A stretch of 64,000 nt of DNA from Candidatus Poribacteria bacterium (GTDB taxonomy: Bacteria > Poribacteria > WGA-4E > PCPOR2b), in NCBI GenBank assembly GCA_022822005.1, contig JAJECO010000042.1:1-64000 (forward strand). The letters run 5' to 3'. Positions 25,305-32,447 of this stretch are shown here, in pieces (the first letter of the stretch is position 1; each line of letters opens with the position of its first letter). The notes under the pieces are model-generated. The model did not search any database. It saw only the letters and a list, made by a program, of their open reading frames with translations, and had not been told where the DNA came from. Made by a program: the position numbers and the translations under genes.

Positions 25305-26618
25305 TTAAAGAAGCTCTTGAAGGTATTGCACACGCGTATGATGACGCAATTTCCGAAGCGCTTCGTCTTCAATTTGGCGGACCCTTTCCCGGCTAATGCC
25401 AAGTCGTCGTCCAATCTCGGCAAGGGTATACTCTGTGCCATCGGTCAAACCGTAACGAAGCTTGATCACCAGTGTTTCACGACCCGCTAATGTGCCGAGC
25501 ACCGTTTCCAGTGACTCCTTCTCTGAATTAGAGAGTAATTCTTCTTCAGGGGTTACCTGCGAATCATCAGCCAATAAATCAGAAATTGTTGCGTCGGGTG
25601 AAGATTCACTTAATGGTGAATCCAGCGAAATCGTTCCCTTTGTGCTTTGAAGAATTTCGATTACACGGTTTTCAGGCATCCCTACTGCTTCAGCAATGTC
25701 TTTGATGCCCGGTTCACGTTCGAGATCCCTCGCGAGCTTGTTCTGTGCTTGCTTGATAGATCTCCGAGTTTCCCCAACGTAACAGGGGATTCGAATTGTC
25801 TGGCTCTGCTGATCTAATGCACGCTTAATTGCTTGCATGATCCACCACGTTGCGTAAGTGCTGAAGCGGTACCCTCTTGCGAGATCGAATTTCTCGACCG
25901 CCTTCATCAAGCCAACACTTCCTTCCTGCATCAGGTCGAGGAAGGACAGCGACGATTTGTTGAAGTTATGCTGTTTGGCAATACTTGCAACAAGCAGTAG
26001 GTTTGCTTCAACGATTTGCCGTTTCGCTTTTTGGATGATGTTAACAGCAAGGCGTAAGTCTTTCCGTAGCGTCTCAAGGCGGTCACATTCTTCAAACTGT
26101 TCGCTTGATGTCATGGTAACATCTGCCTCAACCTGCGCTTGATAAGCCTTGATTTCGTTTTGGGTCTGTTCCAGAAGTGTAGCAACGTGCATTGGACTCC
26201 ACCAAATTCCGTGTGCTTCCTTCTGTTTGGCACCGCGTCGTCGACCGGTTTTTGGACGTACTTCCTCCAGAATGCAAGCTGGTAGCTGATTCAACAATGC
26301 CGTTACTTGCTGCTTTCCCTCTTCAAACTGTTGAAACAGTTCAACCTCTTCTTCAGGGGTAAGCAGAGGGGTGCGAGCAATTTCCTGTAGATAAGAAAAA
26401 GCCTCATCTCGGGTGCCATCGGCAACATCACTGCGTTGTCGAAAAGAACGAATCATGTTGTCTTCCGTAGCGTCTTCCGTAATACTGCTTTCTTCATCAT
26501 CAACTTCATTGGTTCTATCGGTGGGTACTGACAGGAACTCATCGTTATCTTCAAATTCCAATTCTTCCGCTTGCTCATCGTCAGTTCCGCTGCGCGTGAA
26601 TTTACGTTCTTTACTCAT
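25305..26618 (-). CDS. RNA polymerase sigma-70 family factor
   Basis: 437 residues. The acidic N-terminus (residues 1-60) is low complexity; region 1.2 is FSYLQEIARTPLLTPEEEVEL (split over residues about 72-92). Region 2 has LVASIAKQHNF, FLDLMQEGSVGLMKAVEKFD and the -10-binding RFSTYATWWIMQAIKRA. Region 3 follows, and region 4 contains the helix-turn-helix LAEIGRRLGISRERVRQIE. The sequence after region 2.4 (RIPCYVGETRRSI) differs from the RIPVHM of housekeeping RpoD, so this may be a group 2 (RpoS/SigA-like) factor; I leave the symbol blank. Region 1.1 is not recognisable. GGAGAT lies about 11 bases before the ATG. Confidence 0.88.
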   Translation of the reverse strand: MSKERKFTRSGTDDEQAEELEFEDNDEFLSVPTDRTNEVDDEESSITEDATEDNMIRSFRQRSDVADGTRDEAFSYLQEIARTPLLTPEEEVELFQQFEEGKQQVTALLNQLPACILEEVRPKTGRRRGAKQKEAHGIWWSPMHVATLLEQTQNEIKAYQAQVEADVTMTSSEQFEECDRLETLRKDLRLAVNIIQKAKRQIVEANLLLVASIAKQHNFNKSSLSFLDLMQEGSVGLMKAVEKFDLARGYRFSTYATWWIMQAIKRALDQQSQTIRIPCYVGETRRSIKQAQNKLARDLEREPGIKDIAEAVGMPENRVIEILQSTKGTISLDSPLSESSPDATISDLLADDSQVTPEEELLSNSEKESLETVLGTLAGRETLVIKLRYGLTDGTEYTLAEIGRRLGISRERVRQIEDEALRKLRHHTRVQYLQELL

Positions 26619-26935
26619 TTCTTGGTCATCTCCATTCTGCGAAGTTCTGTCGAACCTTTAAAAGATCAAAAATATACAAAAAATCCATAAATCTCCTGCT
26701 ATTTATTTCGTCACGTTTATACAATGAACATGATGTATGAAACGTGATATGTTATAATAAGTATCAGAAAAAATTAAGTTAATCATCAAAAATAGTACCA
26801 ACCTATCAGTATTCAACCTTGCAACCTAAGAAATTCTCTTCGCTTTTCACGCAAGCTGCTGATGCCATGGACACGGAATATTAACATAATTTTATTCAAC
26901 GACTTACATAATCATTTATCGACTTGGAGGTTACT
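26619..26935. other. AT-rich divergent intergenic region (317 bp)
   Basis: It lies between the sigma-factor gene (minus) and the pentapeptide-repeat gene (plus). A TATAAT at 26753-26758 on the plus strand could be the -10 of the latter, with a poor -35 and a leader of about 170 nt. No coding potential, RNA gene or clear repeat was recognised. Confidence 0.4.
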
Positions 26936-27472
26936 ATGAATCAACTTACCAAAACTGATGTTCTCAGACGCCTTCAACAGGGCGAATCATTTATTGGCGA
27001 GGACTTGGCGGATATTGATCTGTCAGGGGCTTCCACTGATCTAACGGAAGCAAACTTCAACGCTGCAAATCTGTCCAATGCTAACTTTGAAAAGGCGACG
27101 ATGAAAGGCGTTTTCCTCGTTGGTGCAAATTTAACCAACGCTAACTTTGAAGGGGCAGACCTTGAAGGCGCGTTTCTCAGCGGTGCGGCGCTTTCTGGCA
27201 CAAATTTTCGTGGTGCAAATTTACGCAAAGCCACAATCGGTGCTCCAGATTGGATCGTTTCCGATGCGTTTGGCAGCCTAACAAGTTTTGAAAACGCCAA
27301 CCTCGAAGATGCAACTTTCGGTGAAACCGTAATGAAAGGTGTAATCCTGTTTGGGGCTAATCTCAAGGGTGCCTATTTATACGAGGTGGATCTTTCAGAA
27401 GCCGTGTATAAAACTGCAGACCTCGAAGGTGCAGTTACCAAAAAGGCGTTTCAAGAGTCAATTTGGGACTGA
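26936..27472 (+). CDS. Pentapeptide-repeat protein
   Basis: A 178-residue protein built largely of A(N/D)Lxx pentapeptides (for example ANFNAANLSNANFE and ANLTNANFEGADLE), which fold as a right-handed quadrilateral beta-helix. Two blocks of repeats are interrupted at about residues 100-118 by IGAPDWIVSDAFGS. The family includes DNA mimics such as MfpA/Qnr, but most members have no known function, and the sequence gives no reason to prefer one. No signal peptide. GGAGG lies six bases upstream of the ATG at 26936. Its stop is 50 bp from a perfect 48-bp palindrome that could end transcription. Confidence 0.88.
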   Translation: MNQLTKTDVLRRLQQGESFIGEDLADIDLSGASTDLTEANFNAANLSNANFEKATMKGVFLVGANLTNANFEGADLEGAFLSGAALSGTNFRGANLRKATIGAPDWIVSDAFGSLTSFENANLEDATFGETVMKGVILFGANLKGAYLYEVDLSEAVYKTADLEGAVTKKAFQESIWD

Positions 27473-27522
27473 ACACCGAAAATTTTCCCAAAGAAATATA
27501 TACTATCACAGCTTCCCATACT

Positions 27523-27570
27523 GATGTCAACCCTTAAATCTAAATTAATTTAGATTTAAGGGTTGACATC
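27523..27570. terminator. Perfect 48-bp palindrome between convergent genes
   Basis: The 24-base arm from 27523 is repeated exactly in reverse complement to 27570 with no loop. It lies between the ends of the pentapeptide-repeat gene and the ABC exporter gene. A bidirectional terminator or transcript-blocking hairpin is the simplest reading, although the arms are AT-rich and the U-tract is weak. Each arm carries a TTGACAT sequence near its end. Confidence 0.5.
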
Positions 27571-27630
27571 ATTGAGACGTTGTTTCTTCGATTCAGTTTA
27601 AAAATAATTTACAAGAATCTTTGACACGGT

Positions 27631-29442
27631 TCATCCTCGAAATTGCATCTGGCACAGTTTCTGGTATAAACCTCCATTTTTTAATAATTCTTGGTGTGTA
27701 CCACTTTCAACAATCTGTCCATCGTTCAGGACAAGAATTTTATCCGCGTGAACAACAGTTGAAAGCCGATGAGCGATAACGAAGGTTGTTCTACCTTTCA
27801 TCAGGTTTTCAAGGGAAGCTTGGACAAGCACCTCCGATTGACTATCAAGTGCTGAAGTGGCTTCATCAAGCACAAGGATAGGAGGCCCCTTCAGAATTGC
27901 CCGCGCTATCGAGAGGCGTTGCTGCTGACCGGTAGATAACTTAGTTCCAGATTCACCAATCTGTGTTTGATATCCGTTGGGCATTTGAGTGATGAAATCA
28001 TGTGCGTTTGCTCGTTTTGCAGCTTCAATTGCAGCCTCCTGTGTCGACGCCGGCGCGCCGTATATAATGTTCTCCATCACCGTTGCATCGAAGAGGACGG
28101 TATCTTGCGGCACAATGGCGATTTGACGTCGAAGGTCTTCCAATGCTATCTCAGGGGTAGGAATCCCGTCTATCAGAATTTCACCGGAATCCACCTCGTA
28201 GAAACGCGAGAGCAGATTGAGTAGCGTTGTTTTTCCTCCACCGCTCCGACCCACCAACGCAATAACCTCGCCCGGTTGAGCATGAAAGTTGATATGTTTG
28301 ACGACCGGTTCACGCTCATATCCAAAAGAGACATCCCGAAATTCAACCTCACCGCGAACTGACCCTAGCTTCAACCGGCTCTTGTGCTTGTACGCCTCTT
28401 TCTCAAAATCAAGAACGTAAAAGATTCTGGCGGCGGAAGCGAGACTCTGTTGTAAAATGTTGTTGAAGAGTCCGATGGTTTTAATCGGCTTAAACATTAA
28501 ACTAGCCAACCCAATGTACCAAATAAACCCACCAATTTCGAGTCGCCCTTGAGTAACTTGCCAGCAGCCAAACCCGAACACAGTTGCAACGCCGATTGCA
28601 CTGATAAACTCCACAAGTGGGGGAAGCATCGCTGTGAGTCGCACACGGCGCATAGCGGCGTGATACTGTCCCTGGTTTGTTTTGAAAAAGCGAGTACGTT
28701 CCACCTCTTCCGCAGTGAAACTCTTGATAATTTTAAGTCCGAAGAGGGTCTCTTTCAGTTGCGAGGAAATGTCCCCAGTCTGTTGCTGAATTTCTGAGCT
28801 GGTGCTGCGAATGCGCCGTCCAAAACGGTTGATTAGATGGCCAAGCAGTGGAAAAACGAGCAGCGCAAGTGCTGTCATCTTTACGCTTTGGGACAACATG
28901 ACTAAAACGAATACAGGGATGCATACAGCTGCACGAATGGTGTTTGCTGTCGATCCAACGGCATACTGCAATGTCCGGACATCATCTGTGACGCGTGCCA
29001 TCAAATCCCCCGTCCGATTTGCTTTCAGTACACCCAAGGGCGCGAAGAGGATTCTTTCGTATAACTCGTTCCGAATTCCGGTAACCAGTTGATACCCAAC
29101 GCGCGCCATTAAATAATCGTTACAATAAGTAAATCCTCCTTTTACTACCACGAGTGTGAGTATACTCGCCAAAATCCAACCGATCAGTTTGAAGGTATCA
29201 CTCGCATCTGTGATAGTAATCGTGATACCATCAAGAACCCGTTCAAAATGGAAATATTGGACATGAACCGGACCGTCGTCAAAATCCTGGGCTACAATTT
29301 GCGTGAGTGCGTCAACTGTGTATCCAAAAATATGAGCGTAGCCCGCTTCGCAGAGAGAAATCACAAGTGCACAAATCACCGCCAATACAACTGAACCGAG
29401 ATGCGGCGATAAATACCTTGCGAAACGCGAGGAGGTAGACAT
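27631..29442 (-). CDS. ABC exporter, fused membrane and ATPase domains (MsbA-like)
   Basis: A 603-residue half-transporter. Residues about 1-320 contain six transmembrane helices, and the coupling region near TGDLMARVTDDVRTLQ is the ABC-exporter type I signature. The ATPase domain has Walker A GRSGGGKTT, the signature LSTGQQQRLSIARA (LSTGQ in place of LSGGQ), Walker B ILVLDEATSALD and the H-loop IAHRLST. Works as a homodimer in the inner membrane; lipid A/lipid or drug export are the usual substrates. An in-frame ATG at 29451 overlaps the preceding methyltransferase stop (ATGCTAA), so the two genes are translationally coupled; 29442 is the second possible start. Last gene of the secA operon. 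Confidence 0.9.
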   Translation of the reverse strand: MSTSSRFARYLSPHLGSVVLAVICALVISLCEAGYAHIFGYTVDALTQIVAQDFDDGPVHVQYFHFERVLDGITITITDASDTFKLIGWILASILTLVVVKGGFTYCNDYLMARVGYQLVTGIRNELYERILFAPLGVLKANRTGDLMARVTDDVRTLQYAVGSTANTIRAAVCIPVFVLVMLSQSVKMTALALLVFPLLGHLINRFGRRIRSTSSEIQQQTGDISSQLKETLFGLKIIKSFTAEEVERTRFFKTNQGQYHAAMRRVRLTAMLPPLVEFISAIGVATVFGFGCWQVTQGRLEIGGFIWYIGLASLMFKPIKTIGLFNNILQQSLASAARIFYVLDFEKEAYKHKSRLKLGSVRGEVEFRDVSFGYEREPVVKHINFHAQPGEVIALVGRSGGGKTTLLNLLSRFYEVDSGEILIDGIPTPEIALEDLRRQIAIVPQDTVLFDATVMENIIYGAPASTQEAAIEAAKRANAHDFITQMPNGYQTQIGESGTKLSTGQQQRLSIARAILKGPPILVLDEATSALDSQSEVLVQASLENLMKGRTTFVIAHRLSTVVHADKILVLNDGQIVESGTHQELLKNGGLYQKLCQMQFRG

Positions 29443-29444
29443 TA

Positions 29445-30167
29445 TTAGCATTTTTCCGCAATCGTTATGAGCCGCCTCGACTCTGTCACAAACGGGCTAC
29501 AGTCAAAGTCGCCGTACATCGCACGCACTTTCAAACCTGCTGACGCTAACAGCCCTTCCAATTCGGTTGGGAAGTAGAACCGAATGCGATTGACCGACTC
29601 CTGAGCTGCACCGGTGGAGAGATCTATCACCGTTCGATAGTCGGACAGCTGTCCAGATGCCGGATCGTATTCGACCTCAGCAAGCGCTAACAGCGATTCG
29701 GACATCCACCACCAATTGCGCGCTTGATCTAATTGAAGCACCGCATAAGGATTCCAGTGCTCCAGCAAAAATTTTCCTTTCGGCTTGAGAGCTGCCGCTA
29801 TCGCTGCTATAACCGTTTGATTATCTCTATCTTCAAAGAAACCGAAACTGGTAAAGAGATTAATGACGGCATCACAGGCTGGCTTTAAGGGGATATGGCG
29901 TGTATCACCTTCAATGAGATGCATGTGGTTCTGGCTTAAAGACCCGTTTTTCTGTGCTTCCGTTAAGAGAAAACGGGAGCTATCTAACCCAACAACTTTA
30001 AGCCCCTTGTCTGCCAAAAGTTGACCATGCCGTCCCTGACCGCAGCAGAGATCTAAAACAGTTGCTCCTTCCAGAAGTTCAAGTGATTGACAAATAAATT
30101 CAACCTCTTCTGCTGTTTCTGCCGCCGGAGGGAGTTCGGAAAGGAGATAGGTCTGATCCCACATCAT
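29445..30167 (-). CDS. Class I SAM-dependent methyltransferase
   Basis: 240 residues. The SAM-binding motif I is VLDLCCGQGRHG (residues about 37-48), preceded by the helix SLELLEGAT; the acidic end of strand 2 is VVGLDSSRFLL, and motif II/III follow at DAVINLFTSFGFF. No substrate-recognition domain beyond the Rossmann core can be named. It starts 3 bp after the Clp1-like gene and overlaps the ABC exporter, so it is translated within the same message. A Trm112-like zinc protein lies two genes upstream in the same operon. Substrate unknown. Confidence 0.85.
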   Translation of the reverse strand: MMWDQTYLLSELPPAAETAEEVEFICQSLELLEGATVLDLCCGQGRHGQLLADKGLKVVGLDSSRFLLTEAQKNGSLSQNHMHLIEGDTRHIPLKPACDAVINLFTSFGFFEDRDNQTVIAAIAAALKPKGKFLLEHWNPYAVLQLDQARNWWWMSESLLALAEVEYDPASGQLSDYRTVIDLSTGAAQESVNRIRFYFPTELEGLLASAGLKVRAMYGDFDCSPFVTESRRLITIAEKC

Positions 30168-30170
30168 TCA

Positions 30171-31244
30171 TCACATTCTATACCGCCCAAACTGAATGGT
30201 CTTGGTCTTAGCTGTTGTCCCTGCCTTGCATTGTATGTTCAGCTGTTTGGCGTTGAAGTCCACAGCGTCGATCACTCCAATTGAAATTGTTGTGCCTGAT
30301 GTATCAAGTAACCCGACCAAGCAACGTTCAAAATATTGGGGCGTTTCAGTAACCAAATTCTTCAAACTTAAATGACTTTTTAGTCGTGCTTGGGTTAAAC
30401 TTGGCAGTTTATCCGGTGTAACTAGTGTCAGTGATCGATGCCCCCATTCCGCGTAAAAAACGCGGCCATCAATAAAATTAGAGAGCATTTCTTGTTCTTT
30501 AAGATTCGCTTGTCGCCCATTGAAAAATGGGGTTCTTTGCCCCCGAATCTGATCAAAAGGCAGCATTTCTTGAACGCAATCTGAAAAGTAGCGGGCGAAG
30601 CTCGACTCACGATACTTCCTACGAAATTCATCGCCCTTGGAGCTAACACTCCTATGCGGCAAAAGACGATGTATCTGTATTGTATCGTTACCTTCAAAGG
30701 GGTGGACAATAGCGTCCAACTCGCGTGATCGATGAAGGCAAATCAGGTGCGTTGGCTTGACTAACTCGATTTTATGCTGTTTGAGAACGACCGCAGTGTC
30801 TCCTTCTATGTAGCCTGTTGTATCAACCACAATGAAATCGATGCCCATTTTCAAGGCAGCATCAACCATTAGGCGCGCCCCGGCGACACATTGCAGTAGG
30901 TGCCGTTCTGGTGAAGCCCAGCCAACGAAGTAAAGTGCATCGGGTTCGCCATCAATCTCTGCAAGTTCCGCGAACGGAATGCCCGGAACGGCACTTTCCA
31001 TCGAATCGTCTGGTGCAAAGACCTTCAATCCAATTGTAGTCGGCGGTCCGATCTGCGATTGTCCTACATCCGTATCAACGAAGCCAACTCTCAGTCCGCT
31101 TGTCACACCTCGTTCAATAAGAAATCGGCAGAATGTTGATTTTCCGACATCCGTTGCACCAATAACCAGTACAATCTGTTGAGGTTGCACTACCTTTCGA
31201 GCAAGGTGATCCCAATCACGATTCGGTTGGTAGAGATCTGCCAT
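30171..31244 (-). CDS. Clp1/Grc3-type polynucleotide 5'-kinase
   Basis: 357 residues. The P-loop VIGATDVGKSTF (residues about 26-37) is followed at about residue 58 by DTDVGQSQIGPPTTIGL, the Clp1/Grc3 signature that holds the lid and metal site. The FVGWASPERHLL segment and the VVDTTGYIEG Walker B strand follow. The C-terminal 130 residues are a beta-rich domain. Known members phosphorylate the 5'-hydroxyl of RNA or DNA in archaea and eukaryotes, in tRNA splicing and rRNA processing. Bacterial copies are uncommon. Here it sits in the secA operon, 40 bp after sppA. Kinase activity is a family inference. Confidence 0.8.
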   Translation of the reverse strand: MADLYQPNRDWDHLARKVVQPQQIVLVIGATDVGKSTFCRFLIERGVTSGLRVGFVDTDVGQSQIGPPTTIGLKVFAPDDSMESAVPGIPFAELAEIDGEPDALYFVGWASPERHLLQCVAGARLMVDAALKMGIDFIVVDTTGYIEGDTAVVLKQHKIELVKPTHLICLHRSRELDAIVHPFEGNDTIQIHRLLPHRSVSSKGDEFRRKYRESSFARYFSDCVQEMLPFDQIRGQRTPFFNGRQANLKEQEMLSNFIDGRVFYAEWGHRSLTLVTPDKLPSLTQARLKSHLSLKNLVTETPQYFERCLVGLLDTSGTTISIGVIDAVDFNAKQLNIQCKAGTTAKTKTIQFGRYRM

Positions 31245-31284
31245 TTACTTTATACAACCATTGAGTATTAATCCCACAACAATT

Positions 31285-32151
31285 TCACTGGATATGAAGT
31301 TCATACCGGAAGGTGACACCGGCACTATCAAGCAATTTATCTAAATTTTCTTTTCCTGTAGGACCTAACATCCTCTCAAGCATAGAGGGTTTGCGCTTTG
31401 TACGAACTACTTTCGGCTTCCCCGAAATACCACCAAGCTCCCCAGCGCGGTCAATCGCATCAGCTAAATTACCAAGCTGGTCCACCAACTTATGTTTCAA
31501 CGCTTGCTGTCCCGAAAAGATTCGGCCATCAGCGAGTGCGACAACATCCTCACGCGTCAAATGTTCCTGACGACCCTCAAAGACGGCATCAATGAACTGA
31601 TTATGAACATCATCGAGTGTTGCTTGCAGAAGTGCACGTTCTTCGTCCGTCAAATCGCGCAAAGGCGAACCTGTATCCTTGAACTTACCACTTTTTACAA
31701 CCTGTTGTTCTAAGCCAATCTTTTCGTAGAGCCCTTTTAGCTTGGTAAATTGCATGATTACCCCAATGCTACCTGTCAAGGTGCCGGGATTTGCAAGAAT
31801 TTCGTCAGCAATGGCAGCGATATAATATCCGCCGGACGCAGCGGTGCTGCTCATTGAGGCGACAATCGGTTTTTCCAATTTTTTTAATTCGCTGTGGATT
31901 TCTTGAACAGGAGCGACGCTACCGCCTGGCGAATTAATACGCAAAACGATTGCCTTGACTCCTTGATCATCGCGATATTGGTGGATCTGATCGATAATTG
32001 TTTCTGTGCGCGAAATAGTACCAGTGACATCAATGACCGCAACCTTGTCCCCGATGGGTGCACTCTGCACCAAGGTCCGAGCAATTAACAAAAAGAATAA
32101 CAAACCAACACCAACAATCGAAATGAGGAGTAGTTTTTTTCTGCGCGTCAT
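31285..32151 (-). CDS. sppA: Signal peptide peptidase SppA, short form
   Basis: 288 residues with an N-terminal membrane anchor (residues about 7-30). The catalytic Ser is in SSTAASGGYYIAA (residues about 101-113), and the Lys is in VVKSGKFKDTGSPLR (about 153-167), the Ser-Lys dyad of the S49 family. Short SppA forms (about 300 residues) work as oligomers in the membrane, cutting leftover signal peptides. The start follows a hydrophobic stretch of typical orientation (MTRRKK). It is placed between the Trm112-like and Clp1-like genes in the secA operon, a sensible place for a protein that clears secretion by-products. Confidence 0.9.
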   Translation of the reverse strand: MTRRKKLLLISIVGVGLLFFLLIARTLVQSAPIGDKVAVIDVTGTISRTETIIDQIHQYRDDQGVKAIVLRINSPGGSVAPVQEIHSELKKLEKPIVASMSSTAASGGYYIAAIADEILANPGTLTGSIGVIMQFTKLKGLYEKIGLEQQVVKSGKFKDTGSPLRDLTDEERALLQATLDDVHNQFIDAVFEGRQEHLTREDVVALADGRIFSGQQALKHKLVDQLGNLADAIDRAGELGGISGKPKVVRTKRKPSMLERMLGPTGKENLDKLLDSAGVTFRYELHIQ

Positions 32152-32207
32152 AAGTTGTCTGCTAAATTTCCCATCCTGTTTCTTGACTGTATACAGTTAA
32201 CCAAACA

Positions 32208-32417
32208 TTACGTTTCGTCTGTTGGCGTCTCTGCTTCGCCGATTAGCATAACTGGAATTCCACCACGGATTGGGTAACGCCGCCTGCATTGGCCGATACA
32301 AATCAGCTTCTGATTTTCCTGATTATACTCAATATCGCCCTTGCAAGCCGGGCATGCAAGGATTTCAAGTAATTCATTGCTAATTTCTTGTGCCTGTGTG
32401 CTCAAGGGAACCCCCAT
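32208..32417 (-). CDS. Trm112-family zinc-binding protein
   Basis: 69 residues. The pattern LLEILACPACKGDIEY, then LICIGQC and YPIRGGIPVML, is the Trm112/YcaR fold; the Cys residues of CPAC and the CIGQC stretch could bind zinc. In eukaryotes and archaea Trm112 activates several SAM methyltransferases; bacterial relatives are small proteins of unknown role. Start evidence is weak: no clear ribosome-binding site precedes the ATG at 32417, and an internal TTG at residue 5 is possible. It lies 30 bp after secA and 56 bp before sppA. Confidence 0.82.
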   Translation of the reverse strand: MGVPLSTQAQEISNELLEILACPACKGDIEYNQENQKLICIGQCRRRYPIRGGIPVMLIGEAETPTDET

Positions 32418-32447
32418 GATTATCTAACTCTTCATACGCTTTACGTT

